This document shows positions 1-5,472 of a stretch of 5,472 bases of DNA, piece after piece. Position numbers and translations under genes: made by a program. Location: positions 1 through 5,472 of the forward strand of contig CANMQR010000062.1 in the NCBI GenBank assembly GCA_947499925.1. The letters run 5' to 3'. The notes under the pieces are model-generated. The model worked only from the letters and a program-made list of their open reading frames with translations. It was not told the DNA's origin and did no database searches. The stretch is from Neisseriaceae bacterium. Lineage in GTDB: Bacteria; Pseudomonadota; Gammaproteobacteria; Burkholderiales; UBA11063. Position 1 is the stretch's first letter; every line of letters begins with the position of its first letter.

Positions 1-645
1 ATAACTACATTTATAGCAAAGAAGGAAAAACTCAAAAACTATATCAATTGTTAAGAAAAAAACGTAAATTTCGTTATCCTAGAATAAAAAGGCGTAGATC
101 TAATGCAAAAAAGCTGTTAAAACCCAAAATACATGAGCGTCCAAACAACATTAATAGCAGAGAAGATTTTGGGAATTATGAAGGTGACTTAATTTTATTC
201 AGTAAAACTAAAACAAATTTAATAACGATGCGTGAACGTAAGAGCAGATATTTAGTAGCAATAAAAAACCAAAATAAACAAGCAGACTCTACTGCGAAAC
301 TAATTGTTAAGCATATGAAGCAGAAGCATATCAAATCTTTAACATTAGATAATGGGACTGAATTTGCAAATTATGCGCATATTTCAGAATCTTTAATGAT
401 AGATATCTATTTTTGTGATCCCTATAAATCCTATCAAAAAGGATCTATTGAAAATGGTAATAAGATGATTAGAACTAAGTTATCTAGAAAATCAGACATA
501 AATACATATTCACAATTAGATATAGAAATAATAATTGATAAATTTAATAATCGACCAATGAAGTGTTTAGCTTATAAAACTCCAGCAGAGGTTTTTAATG
601 AACATTTAAGCTAATTATGTGGTACAATTTTTTATGAATTCGCAT
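1..645 (+). mobile_element. Partial IS30-family insertion sequence, right part
   Basis: The element includes the transposase and a short 3' non-coding end. IS30-type elements usually end a few tens of bases after the transposase stop. The stretch at about 619-645, starting 5 bases after the stop (GTGGTACAATTT, then GAATTCGC), resembles right terminal repeats I recall for the family. The left end and both target duplications are out of view, so the right boundary is a guess from position and resemblance. A second, similar stretch at 673-697 is an alternative end. Confidence 0.5.
3..614 (+). CDS. IS30-family transposase, 5' end outside window
   Basis: DDE transposase that would cut and rejoin the ends of its own insertion sequence. 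The frame is open from the left edge (first codons read NYIYSKEGK), so the N-terminal helix-turn-helix part lies outside; 203 residues are visible, against roughly 320-380 for typical family members. A TTG at 48 could be called as a start, but the in-frame codons before it match the family (IYSKEGKTQKLYQLLRKKRK), so it is internal. The catalytic acidic residues are visible: Asp in YEGDL (codon at 186-188), Asp in TLDNGTEF (codon 348-350) and Glu in KGSIENGN (codon 450-452). The last two are separated by 33 residues, the DD(33)E spacing typical of IS30. The C-terminal block RPMKCLAYKTPAEVF is also family-typical, so the 3' end is complete. Nothing visible inactivates it. GC is low (38/120 over 241-360). 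Confidence 0.93.
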   Translation, partial: NYIYSKEGKTQKLYQLLRKKRKFRYPRIKRRRSNAKKLLKPKIHERPNNINSREDFGNYEGDLILFSKTKTNLITMRERKSRYLVAIKNQNKQADSTAKLIVKHMKQKHIKSLTLDNGTEFANYAHISESLMIDIYFCDPYKSYQKGSIENGNKMIRTKLSRKSDINTYSQLDIEIIIDKFNNRPMKCLAYKTPAEVFNEHLS

Positions 646-684
646 TTCACACCTGAGAGTACCCAAAATGGCTGTTGCATTTCA
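642..684 (+). repeat. Short direct repeat GCATTTCA
   Basis: The octamer GCATTTCA occurs at 642-649 and again at 677-684, both just downstream of the transposase. Each lies in or beside a stretch resembling an IS30-type right end. It could reflect two nested or adjacent element ends or chance; an 8-base match alone is weak. Confidence 0.3.
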
Positions 685-723
685 TGCTTGAATCTACACA
701 ACGCAGCTTGAACTTTTAGGTAG

Positions 724-739
724 ATACTACGGGTAGTAT
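724..739. promoter_or_regulatory. Operator-like palindrome upstream of pRiA4b-like gene
   Basis: ATACTAC and GTAGTAT form a perfect 7-base inverted repeat separated by GG. It ends inside the TG of a possible extended -10 element, so a dimeric repressor bound there would cover the promoter. There is no T-run after it, which argues against a terminator. The regulatory role is inferred. Confidence 0.4.
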
Positions 740-747
740 GTTAGAAT
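739..747 (+). promoter_or_regulatory. Candidate extended -10 promoter for pRiA4b-like gene
   Basis: TGTTAGAAT reads as a TGn-TAGAAT extended -10 box. Transcription would start near 754, about 33 bases before the ATG at 787. No good -35 box lies at the right distance, which extended -10 promoters tolerate. A small inverted repeat GCTAA/TTAGC (752-756, 761-765) lies at the presumed transcript start. Confidence 0.35.
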
Positions 748-786
748 TATCGCTAACTTATTAGCTATAACCACCGGGAAGATTGT

Positions 787-1377
787 ATGAGAAAAGTATT
801 TCAATTTAAAATTACTCTACTGGGTATTGAGCCGCCAATCTGGCGGCGAATCCAAATATCAGATTTATGTACATTCTGGACATTACATGTAGCCATTCAA
901 GATGCAATGGACTGGCAGGATTGCCACCTGCATGAGTTTGTTGTTATTGACCCGGAAAATAACCGGGAAGTGCATATAGGTATTCCATTTGATGATGATC
1001 CTGATGAATATCACCCATTGGCTGGTTGGGAGCTGATGGTAAGACATTATATTCATGAAAATCCATTCATGGCATACCAGTATGACTTTGGAGATAGTTG
1101 GATGCATAGAATAGAATTTGAAGGTGAGCATGACAAGGTTCCTGGAATTAAGTATCCGGTCTGTATTAATGGGATGCGGAAGTGCCCACCAGAAGATGTG
1201 GGAAGCGTCACTGGCTATTATAACTTTATTAAATCATTAAAAGATAAAAAACATCCACAACACAAAATTAACATACGCTGGATTGGTGGCAGGTTTGACC
1301 CGGAGCAATTTGACGCAACAAAAATCAAATTCAGCAGAGCAAGTGTAAGATTAAATCAATTAATGGAAGAAAACTAA
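787..1377 (+). CDS. Plasmid pRiA4b ORF-3-like protein
   Basis: A 196-residue protein of the PRiA4_ORF3 family (Pfam PF07929), whose biochemical role is not established; members are often found on plasmids and in mobile or accessory regions. Family marks are visible along the whole length: IEPPIWRRIQI near residues 14-24, HLHEF at 47-51, YDFGDSWMHRIEFE at 99-112, GMRKCPPEDVG at 129-139, GYYNF at 143-147 and GGRFDPEQFD at 167-176. The protein is soluble, with no signal peptide or membrane segment. The ATG at 787 is supported by the family-like N-terminus (FQFKITLLGIEPPIWRR) and a weak GGAAG ribosome site at 777-781. It stands alone, with its own possible promoter and operator. GC is higher than in the flanking accessory genes (51/120 over 841-960), which suggests a separate origin from the minus-strand glycan genes. 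All key motifs are present, so it is probably intact. Confidence 0.9.
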   Translation: MRKVFQFKITLLGIEPPIWRRIQISDLCTFWTLHVAIQDAMDWQDCHLHEFVVIDPENNREVHIGIPFDDDPDEYHPLAGWELMVRHYIHENPFMAYQYDFGDSWMHRIEFEGEHDKVPGIKYPVCINGMRKCPPEDVGSVTGYYNFIKSLKDKKHPQHKINIRWIGGRFDPEQFDATKIKFSRASVRLNQLMEEN

Positions 1378-1400
1378 ATACCTATTCATTTATTTAGGCG

Positions 1401-1427
1401 TGATGAGGGATAATATTTACCTCATCA
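1401..1427. terminator. Inverted repeat in convergent gap, possible terminator
   Basis: TGATGAGG and CCTCATCA form a perfect 8-base stem around an 11-base AT-rich loop, 23 bases after the stop of the pRiA4b-like gene. It lies between two convergent genes and could end transcription from either side. Neither side has a strong T-run, so the terminator call is uncertain. Confidence 0.45.
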
Positions 1428-1434
1428 TTAAAAT

Positions 1435-1452
1435 GGAATTTTAAAAAATTCC
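1435..1452. repeat. AT-rich palindrome GGAATTTT/AAAATTCC
   Basis: A perfect 8-base inverted repeat with two central A bases, directly after the 1401-1427 hairpin. Its rightward half has no T-run after it. On the minus strand it supplies a run of six T after the 1460-1483 hairpin. It may be part of a composite bidirectional termination region. Confidence 0.35.
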
Positions 1453-1459
1453 TAAGTAA

Positions 1460-1483
1460 GTTCTTGGGTAAAGACACCCGAAC
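1460..1483 (-). terminator. Bulged hairpin downstream of glycosyltransferase
   Basis: On the minus strand GTTCGGGT pairs with ACCC-AA-GAAC around a 6-base loop, giving eight pairs with a two-base bulge. It lies about 75 bases after the glycosyltransferase stop. A run of six T follows a little over ten bases later, too far for an ideal intrinsic terminator. Confidence 0.3.
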
Positions 1484-1559
1484 AAGTGCCACTTCTATTT
1501 CAACTTAACAGATCTGAACCTTTAATCGTGGGTAATTGTTTAAAAATATGATTAAGAAA

Positions 1560-2540
1560 TCAGGGGCTAATATTCTGTTTGTAAACACTTAAATATTTAT
1601 TACAAACAGCTTCTATCGAGTACTTAGCTACATTTTTAAAACCAGCTTCTACTAGTCCATTACGATATTCTTCGTCATTTATTACCCTAAGAATACCCCG
1701 CCTAATATTTTCAACTGACAGTGGATCTACGAGACACGCGCCATCTCCAGCTACAATACTCATTGGATCATAATTGCTAGTTATAACAGGCCTACCAACA
1801 GCTTGTGCTTCAATAATTGGAACACCAAATCCTTCTTTTAATGAAACAAATGTAACAATATCACTCTCTATATAAAGACGATGAACCTCCTCAAAAGAAA
1901 TATGAAAATAACTTTCATACTTTATATTATACTGCTGTAATTCATGTTTTAATTTGTCTGATAATTTCCCAACAAGAATAAGTTTACATGGTAATCCAGA
2001 TATCGCTTGAATTACACGAGAAACATTTTTATGAGCTGCTGTACCTATTTGAAATATTTTAGGACAGTCTTTTAATAATGACTGTGGCTCTGGTTTCATA
2101 ATTGAATTATAACAATTTGGAATAATTTCTATTTTCTTGTATTTAAGTCCAAGATAATTATAAATATCATCTGCTGTTGATTGAGAAACTGAGGTTACTA
2201 CTTGGGCGCACTTTATAGGTAAAATCATCCATAACCATTTATACAACCATTTCTTAAATCCTTTTAGATTTTTCAAATAGTGACTCAGATCATGAATAGT
2301 TACTACTGTTTTTTTATGTGGAAGTAAGATAGAAAAATAATTTACACTACCTGTAATATGATAAATATCCGCCTTGAGTTGCCACAAGCACCATAAATCA
2401 CTTAGAATTTTGAACCTACTACCAGCTTGAAATTCTATAATTTCTATATGTTTTGACATTTCATAAGCAAGATTATGAAATAGTTCTTCTATACTGTGAG
2501 CTTCATTATATCTTTTACGATAAATTAACACAACTTTCAT
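1560..2540 (-). CDS. GT4-type glycosyltransferase (group 1)
   Basis: A 326-residue retaining glycosyltransferase with the GT-B fold, expected to move a sugar from a nucleotide-sugar donor to a glycan or lipid-linked acceptor on the cytoplasmic face of the inner membrane. The N-terminal acceptor half includes VVTIHDLSHYL (residues 79-89) and a Trp-rich amphipathic stretch at about 95-108 (KKWLYKWLWMIL) that may touch the membrane. The C-terminal half (about 160-310) has IGTAAHKNVSRVIQAI, then SLKEGFGVPIIEA with the E-x7-E pair at Glu236 and Glu244. Length is slightly short but plausible for the family. ATG 2540 fits the MKVVLIYR start, and an AAGGA ribosome site is complementary to 2551-2555. 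The start is 4 bases after the asnB remnant's stop, so the two were probably co-transcribed and coupled. Sugar specificity cannot be read from sequence. GC is very low (29/120 in two samples). It is probably part of a surface-polysaccharide set, now isolated. Confidence 0.88.
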   Translation of the reverse strand: MKVVLIYRKRYNEAHSIEELFHNLAYEMSKHIEIIEFQAGSRFKILSDLWCLWQLKADIYHITGSVNYFSILLPHKKTVVTIHDLSHYLKNLKGFKKWLYKWLWMILPIKCAQVVTSVSQSTADDIYNYLGLKYKKIEIIPNCYNSIMKPEPQSLLKDCPKIFQIGTAAHKNVSRVIQAISGLPCKLILVGKLSDKLKHELQQYNIKYESYFHISFEEVHRLYIESDIVTFVSLKEGFGVPIIEAQAVGRPVITSNYDPMSIVAGDGACLVDPLSVENIRRGILRVINDEEYRNGLVEAGFKNVAKYSIEAVCNKYLSVYKQNISP

Positions 2541-2585
2541 AACATTATTTCCTTAATACCATGTTTTTACTAAAAATTTCAACAG

Positions 2586-2596
2586 CCCCCCCCCCC
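2586..2596. repeat. Homopolymer tract of 11 C (11 G in the asnB sense)
   Basis: An uninterrupted run of 11 C on the plus strand, G on the coding strand of the asnB remnant, striking in an AT-rich stretch. It falls where an intact AsnB would read LGGDE. Such tracts slip during replication. All three frames terminate within about 40 bases (stops at 2579-2581, 2553-2555 and 2545-2547), so length changes would only swap short tails. The exact length may be unreliable in an assembly. Confidence 0.9.
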
Positions 2597-2599
2597 AAG

Positions 2600-2611
2600 A
2601 CCTGAGAGTAC
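2600..2611 (+). repeat. 12-base match to 651-662 (ACCTGAGAGTAC)
   Basis: ACCTGAGAGTAC occurs identically here and at 651-662, in the same orientation, about 1.9 kb apart. The left copy lies just beyond the probable IS end, and this copy lies at the asnB lesion beside the poly-C tract. About one 12-base match is expected by chance in a window this size, so the link is weak. Confidence 0.3.
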
Positions 2612-3126
2612 GACTTTAATCCCAGACTCGAATAATACAATGGTTTCATACCAAAATGATCTCTGGCAATTAATATACCTTGCTTCAAATCATCCCAAAT
2701 AACAAATGCAAACATTCCACGTAAATAATTAACTAGACTTCTACCATATTCTTTGTATAAGTATAATATAACCTCAGTATCACCTTTCGAATTAAAAACA
2801 TAACCCTTGGTCTCCAAGTCTTTACGCAATTCAATATAATTATATATTTCGCCATTAAAAACAATGTGTAAATTTCTGTCTGCACTTACCATAGGTTGAG
2901 CACTAGCAGAGCTTAAATCTATAATAGCTAATCTTCTATGACCAAGTCCTATATGTTTTTTTTCATGAACCCACTGAGCTCGGCCATCAGAGCCACGACT
3001 AAACATTACATCCGTGAGGTTACGTAGTTCAGACAAATCCACCGCCTCTCGAAATGTTCCATAATTAAAAATCGTTGCTATACCACACATTTTCACCTCA
3101 ATATACAAAGCATGTTGAATTACAAT

Positions 3127-3135
3127 ATATTATCA
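3127..3135 (-). promoter_or_regulatory. Candidate extended -10 for asnB remnant and glycosyltransferase
   Basis: On the minus strand the sequence reads TGATAATAT, a TGn-TAATAT extended -10 box. The transcript would start near 3120, about 30 bases before the ATG at 3090. No convincing -35 box is visible. The region is so AT-rich that chance matches are likely. Confidence 0.3.
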
Positions 3136-3221
3136 TAAATGCATCCTAACCTTTATAAAACCTTAACTTTTAAGATTAAAGAAAAATATCACTTTTTTAA
3201 CTCACTATTTTTTGATGCATA

Positions 3222-3230
3222 TGCTAAAAT
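3222..3230 (+). promoter_or_regulatory. Candidate extended -10 promoter for miaB-phoH
   Basis: TGCTAAAAT is an extended -10 box (TGn-TAAAAT), placing the transcript start near 3237, about 33 bases before the miaB ATG at 3270. The -35 position holds no good match. The 3091-3269 gap is shared with the divergent asnB/glycosyltransferase unit, and no other gene is seen in it. Confidence 0.4.
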
Positions 3231-3269
3231 AACTTGTATTAAAACTTATTATCACTAATTAAGGATCTT

Positions 3270-4601
3270 ATGTCAAAGAAATTATTTATCAAAACCTTTG
3301 GTTGTCAAATGAATGAATATGATTCAGACAAAATGGCTGATATACTAAATCAGTTTGAAGGCTACGAAAAAACCACAAATCCTGAAGAAGCTTCAGTAAT
3401 TTTATTCAACACATGCTCAGTTCGTGAAAAGGCTCAAGAAAAAGTATTTTCCGATTTAGGTAGAGTTCGCCATATAAAAGAGCAAAACCCAGATGTGATT
3501 ATTGGGGTTGGCGGATGTGTAGCCTCCCAAGAAGGCAAAACAATAGTTAAGCGTGCGCCTTATGTAGATATAGTATTTGGCCCTCAAACTCTTCATAGAA
3601 TCCCTGAATTAATCAAAAGTAAACGCCAAACCGGTAAATCACAAGTTGATATTACTTTCCCAGAAATTGAGAAATTTGACAATATGCCAAGCCCTCGCGT
3701 AGAAGGCTTCGCTGCATATGTATCCATAATGGAAGGCTGCTCTAAGTACTGTTCGTTTTGTGTAGTTCCTTATACCCGTGGTGAAGAAGTATCTCGCCCA
3801 TTTGAAGATATACTTCGCGAGATAAATGAATTAACCAAGCAAGGTGTTAAAGAAATCCACCTTCTTGGGCAAAATGTTAACGCCTATCGAGGGGAAATGG
3901 CGGATGGTGAAATAGCTGATTTTGCTCTTTTATTAGAATTTGTCAATGCAATACCAGAAGTACAAAGAATTCGCTATACAACCTCACACCCTAAAGAAAT
4001 GACCCAAAGAGTTATTGATTGCTATAGCACACTACCAAAACTAGTATCTCATCTACATTTACCAGCACAAAGCGGATCTGACCGTATATTAGCAGCAATG
4101 AAACGCGGATACACCAGCCTTGAATACAAATCTATTATTCGAAAAATTAAGGCTTTACGCCCAGGGATTTCATTTTCGTCTGACTTTATTATTGGACTTC
4201 CAGGCGAGAGCGAAGTTGATTTTGAGAAGACGATGCAACTAATTGAAGATATTGGCTATGATACCAGCTTTAGCTTTGTGTATTCCAAACGCCCAGGAAC
4301 CCCAGCAGCAGAATTGCAAGATGATACACCTACAGCAGTGAAGCTTGAACGTTTACAAAAGCTTCAAAAGAAAATTGAGTCTCAAGCTAAACAAATTAGT
4401 CAACAAATGGTGGGTACAATCCAAAAAGTTTTAGTGGAGGGCAAATCAAAACGAGATCCTAATGAGCTAAGTGGAAGAACTGAAAACTACAAAGTAGTAA
4501 ATTTTTCTGGTAATGAACGTTTGATTGGACAGATAATTGACATTGAAATTGTTGATTGTATGCCCAATAGTCTTCGTGGGAACATAGTAATAACTAATTA
4601 A
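3270..4601 (+). CDS. miaB: tRNA-2-methylthio-N6-dimethylallyladenosine synthase MiaB
   Basis: Radical-SAM methylthiotransferase that adds a methylthio group to i6A37 of tRNAs reading UNN codons, giving ms2i6A and improving decoding accuracy; cytoplasmic. At 443 residues it has the usual length. The N-terminal UPF0004 domain carries three Cys ligands for the auxiliary 4Fe-4S cluster: Cys12 ([10 protein letters not shown]), Cys49 ([12 protein letters not shown]) and Cys83 (GGCVASQEG). The radical-SAM domain has CSKYCSFC (Cys157, Cys161, Cys164), then VVPYTRGEE and LLGQNVNAY. The C-terminal TRAM domain (about 380-441) includes [12 protein letters not shown] and PNSLRG. ATG 3270 has an AAGGA site at 3261-3265 and a family-typical [15 protein letters not shown] start. 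One small deviation: [11 protein letters not shown] has Ala where Val is usual. The next gene follows after 13 bases, the common proteobacterial miaB-phoH order. The gene appears intact. Confidence 0.98.
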   Translation: MSKKLFIKTFGCQMNEYDSDKMADILNQFEGYEKTTNPEEASVILFNTCSVREKAQEKVFSDLGRVRHIKEQNPDVIIGVGGCVASQEGKTIVKRAPYVDIVFGPQTLHRIPELIKSKRQTGKSQVDITFPEIEKFDNMPSPRVEGFAAYVSIMEGCSKYCSFCVVPYTRGEEVSRPFEDILREINELTKQGVKEIHLLGQNVNAYRGEMADGEIADFALLLEFVNAIPEVQRIRYTTSHPKEMTQRVIDCYSTLPKLVSHLHLPAQSGSDRILAAMKRGYTSLEYKSIIRKIKALRPGISFSSDFIIGLPGESEVDFEKTMQLIEDIGYDTSFSFVYSKRPGTPAAELQDDTPTAVKLERLQKLQKKIESQAKQISQQMVGTIQKVLVEGKSKRDPNELSGRTENYKVVNFSGNERLIGQIIDIEIVDCMPNSLRGNIVITN

Positions 4602-4603
4602 TG

Positions 4604-4608
4604 AGGAG
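4604..4608 (+). promoter_or_regulatory. Ribosome binding site of phoH
   Basis: AGGAG lies 6 bases before the ATG at 4615 and just after the miaB stop at 4599-4601. It fixes the phoH start and supports translation from the miaB transcript. Confidence 0.75.
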
Positions 4609-4614
4609 CTAATC

Positions 4615-5472
4615 ATGCAAAAAATTTCTTTTGATGTAGAAAATAATAGTGCATTAATAACTTTATGCGGTCCAATGGATGAGCATATTCGCCAAATAGC
4701 TAATCATTTTGACGTAACCATTAACCGTGTTGGCGAAAGTTTTACTGTACGTGGTGAAAATACTAACTCTGCAATAGAGACTCTAAAAGCCTTCTTTGAA
4801 TTAGCAAAACATGGTTCATTAAGCATCGAAGATGTTCAATTAGGTCTAGCATCTGGAAATAACCCTGGGGTTCGCGATAATTCAACAATTATCCATTCAC
4901 GGCGTGGGGATGTTACGGGGCGTACTGCAAACCAAAATACTTATATTGAAGCAATCTTTAATAATGACATTATATTTGGGATCGGGCCTGCTGGTACTGG
5001 TAAAACTTATCTTGCGGTTGCTTGTGCAACAGAGTTATTTGAAAAAGAACTAGTACGCCGAATCGTATTAGTGCGTCCTGCAGTAGAAGCTGGAGAAAAG
5101 CTCGGGTTTCTACCAGGGGATTTGGCACAAAAAGTTGATCCATATCTACGCCCATTATATGATGCCTTATATGACTTACTGGGCTTTGATAAGGTTTCGC
5201 GTTTATTTGAAAAAAACCTCATTGAAATAGCTCCCTTAGCATTTATGAGGGGTCGAACCCTAAATAATGCCGTGGTTATTCTTGATGAAGCTCAAAACAC
5301 CACACCTGAACAGATGAAAATGTTTCTAACTCGAATAGGTTTTGGCTCTAAGGCAATAATAACAGGTGATATAACGCAAATTGATTTGGATCGCAGTCAA
5401 AAAAGCGGTCTTATCGCTGTTGAACATATTTTAAGAAATATTCGGGGAATTCACTTCCATCACTTTAACAAG
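4615..5472 (+). CDS. phoH: PhoH family ATPase (YbeZ type), 3' end outside window
   Basis: Cytoplasmic P-loop nucleotide-binding protein of the PhoH family, orthologous by context to E. coli YbeZ. YbeZ works with the RNase YbeY, whose gene usually comes next (beyond the edge here). The frame is open through the last base, giving 286 residues of an expected 320-350 or so. An N-terminal domain (about 10-80, with ITLCGPMDEHIRQIA and SIEDVQLGL) precedes the ATPase core. Walker A is GPAGTGKT at 124-131 and Walker B is VVILDEAQNTT at 220-230. Other conserved blocks are VRPAVEAGEKLGFLPGD (153-169), PYLRPLYDAL (176-185), FMRGRTL (210-216) and ITGDITQIDL (249-258). The start is set by AGGAG at 4604-4608. 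The 13-base gap from miaB implies one operon. No lesion is seen. Confidence 0.96.
   Translation, partial: MQKISFDVENNSALITLCGPMDEHIRQIANHFDVTINRVGESFTVRGENTNSAIETLKAFFELAKHGSLSIEDVQLGLASGNNPGVRDNSTIIHSRRGDVTGRTANQNTYIEAIFNNDIIFGIGPAGTGKTYLAVACATELFEKELVRRIVLVRPAVEAGEKLGFLPGDLAQKVDPYLRPLYDALYDLLGFDKVSRLFEKNLIEIAPLAFMRGRTLNNAVVILDEAQNTTPEQMKMFLTRIGFGSKAIITGDITQIDLDRSQKSGLIAVEHILRNIRGIHFHHFNK

Larger units (their letters stand above)
2545..3090 (-). pseudogene. asnB: Asparagine synthase (glutamine-hydrolysing), truncated remnant
   Basis: Class II glutamine amidotransferase domain of an AsnB-type protein. The intact enzyme makes asparagine (or amidates a sugar or other acceptor) from glutamine, aspartate and ATP. 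The frame encodes 181 residues, while intact family members have about 550-650. The N-terminal domain looks whole: MCGIA (Cys2 becomes the nucleophile after Met removal), GHRRLAIIDLS (50-60), SAQPM (63-67), FNGEIYNY (78-85), GDTEVIL (103-109) and ARDHFGMKPLYY (142-153). The frame then leaves the family. The ATG at 3090 is chosen over one at 3108 because Cys must follow Met and a GAGGT site (complement of 3095-3099) fits. After KPLYYS, a shifted frame (2626 to 2591) reads SGIKVVLSGLGG, a motif from deep in the synthetase domain. This implies an internal deletion of well over 100 residues plus a frameshift. All frames stop soon after the 11-base C tract. A free-standing glutaminase domain may still be made. 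Confidence 0.85.

Noticed and set aside
48..50. TTG as the transposase start
   Set aside because: The frame is open and family-like to the left edge, so the gene begins outside the window.
635..712. Short plus-strand open frame of 25 codons with several Cys (MNSHFTPES...)
   Set aside because: It lies across the presumed IS end, has no clear ribosome site, and no recognisable similarity.
766..771. TATAAC as a -10 box for the pRiA4b-like gene
   Set aside because: It is only 16 bases from the ATG with no matching -35 box; the element at 739-747 is better placed.
883..1131. Minus-strand open frame of 82 codons inside the pRiA4b-like gene
   Set aside because: It lies antisense to a gene with clear family motifs, resembles no known protein to me, and has no supporting context.
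3091..3108. Upstream ATG giving the asnB remnant six extra residues (MYIEVK)
   Set aside because: The catalytic Cys must follow the initiator Met, and the GAGGT site fits the start at 3090.
4970..5222. Two overlapping minus-strand open frames (4970-5155 and 5007-5222)
   Set aside because: Both are antisense to the conserved PhoH ATPase core and have low-complexity, unfamiliar translations.

Overview
The window looks like a low-GC proteobacterial chromosome. The MiaB sequence and the miaB-phoH gene order fit a beta- or gammaproteobacterium. From memory of the family I lean to an AT-rich betaproteobacterium (MiaB segments such as [12 protein letters not shown] and SGRTEN..VVNF), but no species can be named. 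No tRNA, rRNA or CRISPR array was seen.

Layout, left to right. (1) At 1-614 is the 3' part of an IS30-family transposase, cut by the window edge, with its DD(33)E catalytic triad intact; a probable right terminal repeat follows the stop codon. (2) At 787-1377 is a stand-alone gene for a plasmid pRiA4b ORF-3-like protein. A perfect short palindrome sits against an extended -10 element upstream of it. (3) At 1378-1559 is a non-coding convergent gap holding three inverted repeats. (4) At 1560-3090, on the minus strand, are a GT4-type glycosyltransferase and, 4 bases upstream of it, a broken asparagine synthase gene (asnB type). The asnB remnant keeps its glutaminase domain but has lost nearly all of its synthetase domain. 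A short piece of that domain (SGIKVVLSGLGG) survives in another reading frame, next to an 11-base homopolymer tract. (5) At 3091-3269 is a divergent promoter region. (6) At 3270 to the right edge is the housekeeping pair miaB (complete) and phoH/ybeZ (3' end outside the window), 13 bases apart and probably co-transcribed.

The window reads as a conserved RNA-modification/RNA-metabolism operon bordered by a decayed accessory region. Hand counts on 120-base samples support a patchwork: about 42% GC in miaB and 43% in the pRiA4b-like gene, against 24% in the glycosyltransferase, 29% in the asnB remnant and 32% in the transposase. The glycosyltransferase and asnB remnant look like the leftover end of a surface-polysaccharide cluster. 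I found no convincing new multi-gene system. The most informative signals are the asnB deletion/frameshift structure with its poly-C tract, and the operator-like palindrome in front of the pRiA4b-like gene.
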